Assembly (NCBI GenBank): GCA_046498185.1
Contig: JAWOBE010000179.1
Span: forward strand, 1 to 64,000
DNA length: 64,000 bases
Reading direction: 5' to 3'
Source: CAYXDR01 sp046498185
Lineage (GTDB): Bacteria; Desulfobacterota; DSM-4660; Desulfatiglandales; Desulfatiglandaceae
This document shows positions 25,613 to 34,770 of this stretch, in pieces. The translations under genes and the position numbers were made by a program. Position 1 is the stretch's first letter. Every line of letters starts with the position of its first letter. The notes under the pieces were generated by a model, which saw nothing but the letters and a program-made list of their open reading frames with translations, had not been told where the DNA came from and did no database searches.

Positions 25613-28516
25613 ATGCCTGAACATGGTTTCATATTGAAATGGGAAAAGACAATCCACGAACTCGCTGCGCACGCATTCTTTTATTTTCACGAAAGAACCG
25701 GGGCGGAGGTTCTGTCTATTGTAAACGACGATGAAAATAAAGTATTCGGCGTGACGTTTCGTACCCCGCCGTCGGATTCCACCGGAGTGGCCCATATTCT
25801 CGAACACTCCGTACTTTGCGGGTCGAGGAAATACCCCGTAAAGGAACCCTTCGTTGAGCTGCTGAAGGGCTCCCTCCAGACTTTTTTGAATGCCTTCACC
25901 TATCCGGACAGAACCTGCTACCCGGTGGCAAGCCAGCATCTGGAAGATTTCTACAACCTGGTGGACATTTACCTGGATGCTGTATTTTATCCTAGGCTTA
26001 CCCGGGAAATTTTCATGCAGGAGGGTTGGCATTATGAAATCGATCCGGACGGCGGCCTCTTGCATAAAGGCGTGGTATTCAACGAAATGAAAGGTGCATA
26101 TTCTTCGCCGGACCATCTGCTTGCGGAATATTCGCTGCAATCTCTTTTCCCGAACACCCCTTATGGACTCGATTCGGGCGGCAACCCGAAAGTGATCCCG
26201 GAGCTCACCTTTGAGCAGTTTTCTTCTTTTCACTCACGTTTCTATCACCCTTCGAACGCCCGCTTTTTTTTCTGCGGCGACGATCCTTCGGACCGCCGCC
26301 TGGCAGTCCTGGATGAATATCTGCGGGAATTCGACCCACTTTCAGTGCAATCCGACATTCCGGCCCAGCCTGAATTTTCTGAGCCCCGGCGGATGAAGCG
26401 CTCCTTTGCTTCAGGTGACCAGGAATTCTCCACTTCCAGGGGGATGGCGACCGTAAATTGGCTGCTGGCAGAAAATACGGATGTGAACACTAATTTTTCG
26501 ATGCATGTACTTGAATACATCCTTCTAGGTATGCCCGGCTCGCCTCTTCGCAGAGCACTCATAGACTCCGGGCTCGGTGAAGATCTGGCCGGGGAAGGTC
26601 TCGGGACGGAATTGAGGCAAGGTTATTTTTCAACCGGCCTCAAAGGCGTTGCGCTGGAAAAACTCGAAGCGGTGGAGCCGCTCGTTCTCGAAGCACTGGT
26701 CTCGATCGCGGAAAATGGAATCGATCCTGAAATGGTTGAAGCGGCGCTAAACACCATTGAATTCAGGTTCCGTGAAAACAATACCGGCAGATTCCCTCGC
26801 GGGCTGATACTCATGCTTCGCGCTGTCACCACCTGGCTCTACGGTGGAGATCCCACAGCATTGCTGGCCTTTGAATCCCCTCTCGAAAAAGTTAAGGCAT
26901 CCGCAAAAAATCCTGGGTTTTTTGAAAACTTGATACGCACAATGTTCCTGGAAAACCGCCATAGAACAACACTTCACCTGGTACCTGACCCGGAGCTCGG
27001 GGCGGCAGAAGAAAAAGCGGAAAAACAAAGGCTGGCTGATGTGCGTGCAGGCATGGATCAAAAACAAATCGAGGGAATCTCCCAGGCCGCCGCCGAACTG
27101 CAAAAATTGCAGCAGACACCTGACCCGCTGGAGGCACTGGCATCTATTCCAGTGCTGAAAAGGGAGGATCTGGAACAGTATAATAAAAAGATCCCGTGTG
27201 AAGAACTCTCAATCGAAGGCACCCGCGCACTGTATCACGAACTTTTCACAAGTGGGATCGTGTACCTTGATATCGGTTTTGATCTCCACGTGTTGCCTGA
27301 GCATTATATCCCTTTTATCCCCCTTTTCGGCCGATGCCTGATTGAAATAGGCACCGAAAAAGAGGATTTCTCCTCCCTCGGCAGCCGGATCAGCAGGATA
27401 ACGGGCGGGATGTCCCCGCATCCCCTCACAGCATCCGTTCGTGACTCCCGACAATCGGCCGGCTGGCTGTTTCTGAGAACCAAGGCCGTTGAATCCCGAC
27501 TGCCTGAACTTGTCGATCTTCTGTACGATATTCTACTTCGGATGAATCTCGATAACCAGGGTAGATTCTCCCAGATACTGCTGGAAGAAAAAGCACGGCT
27601 GGAAGAAAGCCTTATCCCGAGTGGTCATAATATTGTCAGCACCCGGCTGAGGGCTCATTTCAACGAAGCGGGTAAAGCGGCCGAGCAAATGGGCGGTGTC
27701 AGCCAGCTTTTTTTTCTCCGTGGTCTTGTCGAACGCGTCAAGAACGACTGGCCCTCCGTACGGAAAATCCTGGAAAATATCCGCCGAAAGTTGATCAACC
27801 GTCGTGCTGCCATCGTCAATATAACCTCCAGCGCCCTCAATGAAGCCGCAGACACGGCGGCGGCGGTTCTTGCATCTATCCCCGAATATCCCATAAAACA
27901 CACCGAATGGAACTGGCCGCAGAACAGCCCATTCGAGACACTGACTATCCCGAGCCAGGTCAATTACATAGGAAAAGCGCTGGATTTGTTCACCTCCGGT
28001 TATGATTTCCATGGCTCTTCGCTTGCAATCACCAAGTATCTCAGGAATTCATGGCTGTGGGATCGGATCAGGGTCCAGGGAGGCGCATACGGAGCATTCT
28101 GTTCACTTGACAGGTTTGCAGGGATACTTACCTTCGTCTCTTATCGGGATCCCCAGGCCGACCATACCCTTGAGGTATATGATGGTGCAGCCGAGTATCT
28201 TCAAAACCTTGTGCTGGAGGAAAGGGAGCTTACAAAAGGCATTATAGGAGCTATCGGCGACATTGATGCGCATATGCTCCCCGACGCTAAGGGTTTCGCG
28301 AGCCTGGCCATGTATATCACCGGAGACGACGAAGTGCTGCGCCAGAAAATACGGGAGGAGGTTCTCGCCACGAAAAACAGCCACTTCAGGGAATTCGGTC
28401 GAATACTTGCGGATAGCCGGGAAAAGGGAATCGTCACCGCCCTTGGATCTCCATCTTCCCTACGGGGGCGTTTTACAAAAGGTCCTGGTGACCCCATGGA
28501 AATAAAAGTCCTCTAG
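25613..28516 (+). CDS. M16C-family zinc metalloprotease (presequence protease/PreP-like)
   Basis: 967 residues from the ATG at 25613, which has GGGGGAAA upstream; the 30-codon extension lacks support. The inverted zinc motif is H61-x2-E64-H65 (HILEHSVLCGS), with the downstream glutamate in FNEMKGAYS. Two M16 halves plus the long linker typical of PreP/Cym1/Insulysin-like C family are present, ending with WLWDRIRVQGGAYGAFCSLD. These enzymes degrade short unfolded peptides inside a closed chamber. No signal peptide, so it is probably cytoplasmic. No operon partner. Confidence 0.95.
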   Translation: MPEHGFILKWEKTIHELAAHAFFYFHERTGAEVLSIVNDDENKVFGVTFRTPPSDSTGVAHILEHSVLCGSRKYPVKEPFVELLKGSLQTFLNAFTYPDRTCYPVASQHLEDFYNLVDIYLDAVFYPRLTREIFMQEGWHYEIDPDGGLLHKGVVFNEMKGAYSSPDHLLAEYSLQSLFPNTPYGLDSGGNPKVIPELTFEQFSSFHSRFYHPSNARFFFCGDDPSDRRLAVLDEYLREFDPLSVQSDIPAQPEFSEPRRMKRSFASGDQEFSTSRGMATVNWLLAENTDVNTNFSMHVLEYILLGMPGSPLRRALIDSGLGEDLAGEGLGTELRQGYFSTGLKGVALEKLEAVEPLVLEALVSIAENGIDPEMVEAALNTIEFRFRENNTGRFPRGLILMLRAVTTWLYGGDPTALLAFESPLEKVKASAKNPGFFENLIRTMFLENRHRTTLHLVPDPELGAAEEKAEKQRLADVRAGMDQKQIEGISQAAAELQKLQQTPDPLEALASIPVLKREDLEQYNKKIPCEELSIEGTRALYHELFTSGIVYLDIGFDLHVLPEHYIPFIPLFGRCLIEIGTEKEDFSSLGSRISRITGGMSPHPLTASVRDSRQSAGWLFLRTKAVESRLPELVDLLYDILLRMNLDNQGRFSQILLEEKARLEESLIPSGHNIVSTRLRAHFNEAGKAAEQMGGVSQLFFLRGLVERVKNDWPSVRKILENIRRKLINRRAAIVNITSSALNEAADTAAAVLASIPEYPIKHTEWNWPQNSPFETLTIPSQVNYIGKALDLFTSGYDFHGSSLAITKYLRNSWLWDRIRVQGGAYGAFCSLDRFAGILTFVSYRDPQADHTLEVYDGAAEYLQNLVLEERELTKGIIGAIGDIDAHMLPDAKGFASLAMYITGDDEVLRQKIREEVLATKNSHFREFGRILADSREKGIVTALGSPSSLRGRFTKGPGDPMEIKVL

Positions 28517-28609
28517 TTTCCACCCTGAAATTGTTCTTTTACCCAATCCCCCGAACGAAGTCGGGCAAGTCCGCGTTGAACTGCAGCCTCGCTTAAGCGG
28601 GGTGCTGTT

Positions 28610-29152
28610 CTATAACGTCCCGGCCCAGAAAACAACTGCCGGCTTTTCGTCTTTATTGGTTATCACCTGACGGTTTGGATTGGCGAAATAATGTACTGCG
28701 TCACCCGCTCTCATCTGTATCGTCCTGTCGGCATGGACCAGTTCAACTGCTCCGTCCAGGACACAAAGAATTTCCTGCCCGTTTTTAATATTCTTACGCA
28801 CCGGGATCGAAGCGCCGGTATCCATGTGAAGGATAGCACTGTCCAAACCCTGGCGGTCTTCCGGCGAAAAGAAGCGTCGCGTCGCAAAACCGGTATGGGG
28901 CAAATCAACCTCGTCCCACTCCGAACGCGGGATATATACCAGTTGTTCGTGTTTGTTGATTTCATTCAGCAAATCGCCGGCATTGACCCCCAATGCATTG
29001 CAGATATTTATTAAAGTGTCTACCGAGGGCGAATTGACGCTGTTTTCGACCTGGCTTAAAAACCCTTCCGATATTCCTGCTTTTTCCGCAACTGACCGAA
29101 GTGTAAGTTTTTTCTGTTTTCGATGTTTCCGTATGAGCAAACCTAAATTCAT
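28610..29152 (-). CDS. XRE-family regulator with C-terminal cupin
   Basis: 180 residues. Helix-turn-helix at about 7-62 (LTLRSVAEKAGISEGFLSQVENSVNSPSVDTLINI), cupin-2 sensor at about 105-178 (GQEILCVLDGAVELVHADRTIQMRAGDAVHYFANP). This class (SinR/PuuR-like) typically controls amine, amino-acid or other metabolic genes in response to a small ligand. It probably regulates itself through the inverted repeat in its promoter region (29227-29251). Divergent from the cold-shock gene. Confidence 0.92.
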   Translation of the reverse strand: MNLGLLIRKHRKQKKLTLRSVAEKAGISEGFLSQVENSVNSPSVDTLINICNALGVNAGDLLNEINKHEQLVYIPRSEWDEVDLPHTGFATRRFFSPEDRQGLDSAILHMDTGASIPVRKNIKNGQEILCVLDGAVELVHADRTIQMRAGDAVHYFANPNRQVITNKDEKPAVVFWAGTL

Positions 29153-29226
29153 CTTTCAATCTCCATCACCCGCAGCGAGCCCTTTCCCCCTCTGCAGATC
29201 AATTTCTTGAGTTATAATAAATCTTA

Positions 29227-29255
29227 ACTTATACTAATATATTTGATAAGTCAAC
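29227..29255 (-). promoter_or_regulatory. Promoter/operator region of the XRE-cupin gene
   Basis: On the minus strand TTGACT (29254-29249) precedes AT-rich sequence with TATAAG (29233-29228). The arms ACTTAT (29227-29232) and ATAAGT (29246-29251) form a perfect inverted repeat with a 13-base spacer that covers the promoter, consistent with autorepression. The promoter spacing is short (15), so this is tentative. Confidence 0.35.
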
Positions 29256-29329
29256 ACAGCGGGTTACAATCGAGTGGCCAGGAACAGCCTGTTCTGAAAA
29301 TTTTTTTATCTAGGCCTGATTCGAAACTC

Positions 29330-29357
29330 TTGACTTCAACAAAAGTTCTATTACAAT
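29330..29357 (+). promoter_or_regulatory. Sigma-70 promoter of the cold-shock gene
   Basis: TTGACT (29330-29335), 16-base spacer, TACAAT (29352-29357). Transcription would start near 29364, leaving a leader of roughly 120 bases before the ATG. Long structured leaders are typical of cold-shock mRNAs. Confidence 0.65.
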
Positions 29358-29482
29358 AGCCATATTCATCCAGGGCCTCGCAAATGAGGGAGGCTGGTTT
29401 CCTTACCGGAGGTATTTCCATTGTTATTCGTGGCGGCCTTACGTGTGGGAGCATGGGAACTTTACGAAAGGAGGTCGTCATC

Positions 29483-29683
29483 ATGGCAGATGGTACAGTG
29501 AAGTGGTTCAACGAGCAAAAAGGCTTCGGCTTCATTGAGCAGGAAAATGGTCCGGATGTATTCGTCCATCATTCCGGCATCAATGGAGTTGGATTCAAAA
29601 CCCTTAATGAAGGTGATCGTGTTACCTTTGACCTGGAACAAGGGAAAAAAGGCCCTGCAGCAGTCAATGTAACCGTTGTTTAA
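29483..29683 (+). CDS. cspA: Cold-shock domain protein (CspA family)
   Basis: 66 residues, standard length. RNP1 (KGFGFIEQ) and RNP2 (VFVHHSGI) motifs of the single-stranded nucleic-acid-binding cold-shock domain are intact. Start chosen at MADGTVKWFN with AAAGGAGGTC upstream; an open frame back to 29384 lies in the leader. Works as an RNA chaperone or antiterminator. Single-gene unit with its own promoter and terminator. Confidence 0.97.
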   Translation: MADGTVKWFNEQKGFGFIEQENGPDVFVHHSGINGVGFKTLNEGDRVTFDLEQGKKGPAAVNVTVV

Positions 29684-29701
29684 GCCCTACCGAGACCTTT
29701 A

Positions 29702-29737
29702 AGCCTCCCGCGGTCTCCGCAGGGGGCTTTTTTTTTG
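29702..29737 (+). terminator. Rho-independent terminator after cspA
   Basis: AGCCTCCCGCGG (29702-29713) pairs with CCGCAGGGGGCT (29717-29728) over eleven of twelve positions around a TCT loop, followed by nine T residues. Confidence 0.9.
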
Positions 29738-29827
29738 GCGGTTTAAACGGCACCATGGAAGGTCGAGCATCGTTAATTGGATTTTAGCGTTCATCCGGAA
29801 ATAATGGATGGAAATTAACCTGAACGA

Positions 29828-32377
29828 ATGATTCGAACCTATTTCCCTTGGACTGTTCACGGCGGGGGAAAACCGCCGGGGAAGGAGCATGTTTTGGATT
29901 CAGGTGACACCGTTTTTCAAATCGAATTTTCGAATTCCCGTCAGCAAACCGAGATCTCTCTTTCCAGCTTATACAGCAAAACTGTTGAATTTCTGGAGCA
30001 TTACGCCGAACCCCATCTGACTGGGAAAAATTTCTCGAACCTTGTCGGTGAAGGCAGCGGAGAAATCCGGTTGGCCCGCCTTTTGGCAGCGGCTGGTTTC
30101 GAAAATGATGCCGGTGGGTTTTTTGCCGAACTGACCCGAAAATTGAGTCGCATAAACGGCGGCGAAAATTCATCAGTAGAGGTTAACAACAATAAGATAC
30201 CCTCCCTTTTGTGCATCTCACTGCTGGAACTGATGATGCCCGGAGATAAATTTATATCAGTTAAAGATGTGGCTCAGTTTGAAAGCCTCACCAATCAAAC
30301 TGTTCCGGGCAGTGAGCGGGATATGCTGCAGGAGGTCATCGACACTTACCCTGTAAGGCTTTCAATGCACGCACTTCGCCAAATGCGGGTATCCGGTGCC
30401 GTGGGGTATCAGTACGCTCCATTCGTCCAGGAGCTGGATCCGGTCGGCCAGGTAAACACATGGATCGGACAGTTTCATGACGGGCTCCTTGAGCAGATGT
30501 ACAAAAACCGGCTTATTTTTCTGCTCAATATGAGTTGCCCCGTATACTGCCGGTTTTGTTTCAGAAAACACAAGGACCTCCGCAATCAACCGAACCCGAC
30601 GCCGGAAGATGTGCTTCGAGCGGTCGAATACGTCCGTAACACACCAACAATAAAAGAAATCGTTATCACCGGAGGAGATCCTTTCCTTTCCAAAAAGAAC
30701 ATGATAACCGCAATCGACGGTTTGAAGGAAATCCCTCACGTTCAAACATTACGCCTTGCAACCAGGTGTGTATCGTATTATCCACATTTATTCTACGACA
30801 AGGACCGGTTCTGGCTCGAGTATCTAAAAATGAAAAGCATAGAGCTCGGGATGAAGGGAAAACGCATCGAGCTGGCCACACACTTCATCCACCCCGATGA
30901 AATATCCATCCAGGCTCTTGACATCATTTGTGAACTGGTCTCGAACGGCATACCTGTATATGTCCAGACCCCATTCCTTAACGAATGTAACGATCAAGGA
31001 CCTGAGTTGGTTCGGCTTTTCAGCCTACTGAGGGGAGCCGGGGCGGAACTCCATTACATTTATATACCGTGCAGTCCGATACAAGGAAACAGTGTCTACT
31101 GGGCCCCGATTTCAAAAGGTCTCAATGTCGCGGGCCATCTCCGCGCACACCTTTCAGACCGTGTAATTCCCAGAATATGTACAGCTACGCCTATAGGAAA
31201 GATCGACTGGTTTTCGAGCGGCTGGGCGGCCGAACAGGATGAGTCCAATGAACACTTCATCTGGATCAGAACCCCATATACACCTGCTTTTTTTAAAGAT
31301 TTTGCTGAAAAGGTTGGAAGCCAAAGCGTCGTCAGGCAAAACACCGAAGGAACACTGGACGCCAGATTCATGGCCGAAATCGGTGATGATTCTTTATTCC
31401 TAGGGAAAAGATCAGCGGTGTCAAGCGGGGATGAAGAAAGCCACATGGATTCACTGGCACGTTTCAGGCAGGAAGCGGTGCAGAGCCAGAAAATCGGCTG
31501 TTCCGTGGCGCCTGTAGGCTCACTCAGGCTTTCCAGACCTCATGAAACACGCGTAGAACTCGACGCCGCCGGTGGTGACCCGGAATTGGACTACATCCGC
31601 AATGACGACCGCGTAACCGATGTACTGATCACATCGGAAACCGACGCAATCGACAGGCTTCACGAAGTGGGCCTCTTGATTGAAAAAATTCGTCACATAC
31701 GACACGTAAATGCGGTTCGACTCCGGAGTGTTAAATTCAATTACAACCCCGAAATTTATAGTGATGCCGTGATATCCGGGCTCGCCCGCTTGAACAACCT
31801 AAATGCATCCAGTCCTCTACGGCTGGAGATCGAAACACAGTTCCTACATTCAAGCGAGGTCAAGGCTGCTCACGGAGAACTCGCTTCCCGTCTACGACGG
31901 CACGGTGTTACGGTTTACGTCAACATACCACTCCTCCATGGAATCAACGACAGCGCCACTGAGATTCACAAAATAGCCTATACCCTCCGAAGCCTCGGGA
32001 TGGAGTTTCACCATCTTTATGTCGCCGGGCATCCCACCCAAAGGTACTGGAGCCGCACTCATCCAATTGATGTCCCTGATGTAACCGACATCGCTTCCAA
32101 GGTCCGCATGGAAGGGAGCGGCAGGGAAATTCCAAGATACATAATAATGACCGAACTTGGAGAAGTGGATTTCGGGCTGACCTCAAGACTTTTCAGAAGA
32201 AACAGCGGCCTCGCTGCTGTGCTTTTGCCTTACGATCTCGAATACTACATGAACCTCTATCCAGGGTTCGGCTGGCCTCCACATATCCAGGAGGACTCTA
32301 ACGGGCATCCGATCGTTCAGGTACCGGGGCTCACCTCTTCAGACGATTTTTTGATTTATCCTTCGCCCGTTTCTTAG
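29828..32377 (+). CDS. Tandem KamA-type radical SAM protein, second half degenerate
   Basis: 849 residues from the ATG at 29828; a TTG at 29894 with GGAG eight bases upstream is a credible alternative start. The first half (about 100-500) is a lysine 2,3-aminomutase-family domain with the cluster motif C237-x3-C241-x2-C244 (CPVYCRFCFRKH), ITGGDPFLS, and the KamA-like ATHFIHPDEIS and VQTPFLNECND blocks. The second half (about 590-810) repeats the later barrel elements (IETQFLHSSEVKAAHGEL, VYVNIPLLHGINDS, LYVAGHPTQRYW) but has no cysteine cluster motif. KamA is about 420 residues, so this is a duplication with one catalytically dead copy. Substrate unknown. Confidence 0.88.
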   Translation: MIRTYFPWTVHGGGKPPGKEHVLDSGDTVFQIEFSNSRQQTEISLSSLYSKTVEFLEHYAEPHLTGKNFSNLVGEGSGEIRLARLLAAAGFENDAGGFFAELTRKLSRINGGENSSVEVNNNKIPSLLCISLLELMMPGDKFISVKDVAQFESLTNQTVPGSERDMLQEVIDTYPVRLSMHALRQMRVSGAVGYQYAPFVQELDPVGQVNTWIGQFHDGLLEQMYKNRLIFLLNMSCPVYCRFCFRKHKDLRNQPNPTPEDVLRAVEYVRNTPTIKEIVITGGDPFLSKKNMITAIDGLKEIPHVQTLRLATRCVSYYPHLFYDKDRFWLEYLKMKSIELGMKGKRIELATHFIHPDEISIQALDIICELVSNGIPVYVQTPFLNECNDQGPELVRLFSLLRGAGAELHYIYIPCSPIQGNSVYWAPISKGLNVAGHLRAHLSDRVIPRICTATPIGKIDWFSSGWAAEQDESNEHFIWIRTPYTPAFFKDFAEKVGSQSVVRQNTEGTLDARFMAEIGDDSLFLGKRSAVSSGDEESHMDSLARFRQEAVQSQKIGCSVAPVGSLRLSRPHETRVELDAAGGDPELDYIRNDDRVTDVLITSETDAIDRLHEVGLLIEKIRHIRHVNAVRLRSVKFNYNPEIYSDAVISGLARLNNLNASSPLRLEIETQFLHSSEVKAAHGELASRLRRHGVTVYVNIPLLHGINDSATEIHKIAYTLRSLGMEFHHLYVAGHPTQRYWSRTHPIDVPDVTDIASKVRMEGSGREIPRYIIMTELGEVDFGLTSRLFRRNSGLAAVLLPYDLEYYMNLYPGFGWPPHIQEDSNGHPIVQVPGLTSSDDFLIYPSPVS

Positions 32378-32404
32378 AAGGTGAAAACCATTTGACTCAA
32401 GCCG

Positions 32405-32446
32405 AAAACTCCGACCTTTCAAACAAAATTGACGGGTCGGAGTTTT
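32405..32446. terminator. Bidirectional terminator between KamA-like and amidohydrolase genes
   Basis: AAAACTCCGACC (32405-32416) and GGTCGGAGTTTT (32435-32446) form a perfect 12-bp stem with an 18-base loop; the A/T ends supply a T run in both directions. It separates convergent genes. Confidence 0.85.
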
Positions 32447-32474
32447 AGCGGACCATCCCGCCGGTACAGGAGCT

Positions 32475-34115
32475 TCAAACTCCCCCCCGCCGGTAAACGA
32501 TTGCCCCGTCAAATATCGTCATCTCGACCTTTGTGTCGATAATCTCCATCGGATCGATGGTAAAAATATCTCTGTCAAGAACGACGATGTCCGCGAATTT
32601 ACCTGGTGTTATCGTCCCGAGTACATCGGCACGCCGGTAATACTCGGCAGGGGAAACCGTGTAGCACCGCAACGCTTCTTCCACGCTCAGGCATTGGCGA
32701 GGGTACCATCCTCCCCGGGGTGTGCCGTCTGACCGCCGCCGATTGACAGCCGCGTGGATATTGACGAACGGGTTTGCGTCGCACACCGGGGCATCGGAGC
32801 CGAAAAGCACCAGTACTCCGGCCTCGAGCATTTCCTTGAACGGATATGTAAACCGTCCTCGGTCCCCAACCGATTCATCTATCATGTTGATGTCCAAAAT
32901 CATGTTATGGGGCTGCATGCACACAGGGATTCCAAGTGATGCAAGCCTTGAGACATCATCGGGGCGAATCATCTGTGCATGTTCAATTCGGTGGGGTATC
33001 GCAGGAGGTATGAAAGCGCCCCGTCTTTCAGACCATTGATCGAGTTCCTGCAACAAATCGATCAATTCCCGGTTTGCCCGGTCTCCGATAGCATGCACGA
33101 CAACCGCCATGCCCGCCTGCTCGGCCTGCCGGTAAGCATTACGCAGGTGGGGCATCGGCGCGAGCGGCATACCGTATTCGGCATCCAGATAAGGCTCGAT
33201 CAACCATCCGGTGCGGGCCCCCATTCCGCCGTCCGCAAAAAATTTAAGCGGCCCGATCCTTAGCCTGTCGTCGCCAAGTCCGGTCCTCAACCCAAGCTTT
33301 ATGGCCTCTTCGATGTGCTCACCCGCGATACTCACCCAGCATCTCAGGTTCAAGTCGCCCCGCTCCCGCAGTACCTGCCATGCCCTCAGGGCGTCACCCC
33401 CTTCAAGCCCTCCCATAAGCCTCATGTCATGAAGAGCAGTCAGGCCCAACGAATTAAGCTTGGCGATTCCATCACGCATGATATCGTTCAGGGTCTCCCC
33501 TTTTTGCGACGGAATCGCGGTCTTTACCAGGTTAGCTGCAAGCTCACGGAGGACCCCCGTAGGACGCCCCGAAGCATTTTTTTCGATTACTCCCTCAGGC
33601 GGGTTCGGTGTGGAAGAATCGATTCCCGCCGATTCGAGCGCAAGAGAATTGACCGAGACAAGGTGGAGGTCGCAGCGCCAAAACGCGACCGGGTTCGCCG
33701 GCGCCGCGGCGTCCAGATCATCCCGCAGTGGCTTACGGTGGACCGGCCAGTCGGATTCGTTCCAACCGAAACCCACTATCCATTCGCCCGGATCCTGTTT
33801 TTCAGCCTCCTGACGAACCACCCCGAAAAACTCTTCGAAACTCCGGACACCGGAAAAATCCAATTGCTGTCTGCCGATAGACCAGTCATAAAAATGGAAA
33901 TGGGAATCCATCATGCCGGGGATAACCGCATGTCCCTGAAGATCCACCCTTTCAGTGTCGCGTCCAGCCATACCAAGGATTTCACGACCGCTGCCCGCAG
34001 CCGTCACCTTTCCTCCGGCCACCGCCACCGAATCCACAACAGGGTTTGAACTGTCAAGGGTATGGATTACTCCGTTCGTCAGGATCAAATCAGGCTTATT
34101 CGTGATATCGGTCAT
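32475..34115 (-). CDS. Amidohydrolase family protein (YtcJ/LAF3-like)
   Basis: 546 residues from the ATG at 34115, preceded by GGAGGAAT; an upstream GTG at 34139 is weaker. The metal-dependent hydrolase fold is shown by VIPGMMDSHFHFYDW (first HxH), the later HAIGDRANRELIDLL and RIEHAQMI histidines, the GSDAPVCDANPF aspartate and the C-terminal beta-sandwich. Proteins of this COG1574 group are amide/imide hydrolases of mostly unknown substrate. It is the most distal gene of the GntR-TTT block and may hydrolyse an amide form of the transported compound; this is inference from position. It has no signal peptide. Confidence 0.88.
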   Translation of the reverse strand: MTDITNKPDLILTNGVIHTLDSSNPVVDSVAVAGGKVTAAGSGREILGMAGRDTERVDLQGHAVIPGMMDSHFHFYDWSIGRQQLDFSGVRSFEEFFGVVRQEAEKQDPGEWIVGFGWNESDWPVHRKPLRDDLDAAAPANPVAFWRCDLHLVSVNSLALESAGIDSSTPNPPEGVIEKNASGRPTGVLRELAANLVKTAIPSQKGETLNDIMRDGIAKLNSLGLTALHDMRLMGGLEGGDALRAWQVLRERGDLNLRCWVSIAGEHIEEAIKLGLRTGLGDDRLRIGPLKFFADGGMGARTGWLIEPYLDAEYGMPLAPMPHLRNAYRQAEQAGMAVVVHAIGDRANRELIDLLQELDQWSERRGAFIPPAIPHRIEHAQMIRPDDVSRLASLGIPVCMQPHNMILDINMIDESVGDRGRFTYPFKEMLEAGVLVLFGSDAPVCDANPFVNIHAAVNRRRSDGTPRGGWYPRQCLSVEEALRCYTVSPAEYYRRADVLGTITPGKFADIVVLDRDIFTIDPMEIIDTKVEMTIFDGAIVYRRGGV

Positions 34116-34322
34116 GGGAAAATTCCTCCAGGCAGGCACCTTATAGCAAATTTACCCCGTGTGCAACCGTTTCAATTAAACCACGTCATCCACCGCCTAA
34201 GTTGGGTAAGGGTGGTGCTGAGAAATGTTTATTTGATACACGATTAGTGGTCAACTCGAAAGACAAAAGATGAGAGATTTCATCATTCGGGTGAGGGGCG
34301 GAGGTTGCAGCCATGGGTAGCA

Positions 34323-34685
34323 CTAAGCCAATGGCTTCCGGCGCCTGAGCAAAAACCACACGGCGAAAACCGTAAATATCAAAAAGCCGACCGAGATCGG
34401 GCGGGTCACGAAGACACTCCAGTCACCTCCGGATATCGAAAGCGCATGCCTCAAGTTGGTCTCCAGAAGGGGCCCCAAAAAATAGTCCACTATCACGGTA
34501 GGAAGATTGATCCTGCATTTGGTCAGGACATAGCCCAGAAGACCGAAACCGACCATCACGAACACGTCGAAAACGTTCGCCGCATTGTTTCCCGCCTCCG
34601 TGGCTGCAATCCCTTCGAGAACCCCTTTGCCGAACATCTCCGGGAGAAACACCATCGACAAACTGCTGATTATCAAATCTCACAC
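34323..34685 (-). pseudogene. Remnant of a second tctA gene with two internal deletions
   Basis: About 117 codons nearly identical to three separated pieces of the intact tctA at 36242-37759: its first 14 codons, a short middle block (MFGKG-LEGIAA-EAGNN) and the last about 80 codons (from ANVFDVFVM). The missing parts correspond to most transmembrane segments. The first junction lies in the heptamer TCTCCGG, and the second in CCGCAT, both present at each deletion end point in the intact copy. The equivalent of codon 2 (TGG) is TGA. It cannot make a working transporter. Identity of the remaining parts points to a recent duplication or exchange. Confidence 0.85.
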
Positions 34686-34770
34686 GGCTTCGAGCCTCAT
34701 AAATCATGTGCATTTCCAGCGCGATATCAGGCGAAGTCCTTTCAGGCAACGAATACTGAATCCTTATCGA

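Noticed and set aside
25517..26233. Minus-strand open frame (238 codons)
   Set aside because: Antisense to the M16C protease gene, whose active-site motifs are clear.
33315..34049. Long plus-strand open frame (244 codons)
   Set aside because: It lies antisense to the well-supported amidohydrolase and shows no recognisable protein features.
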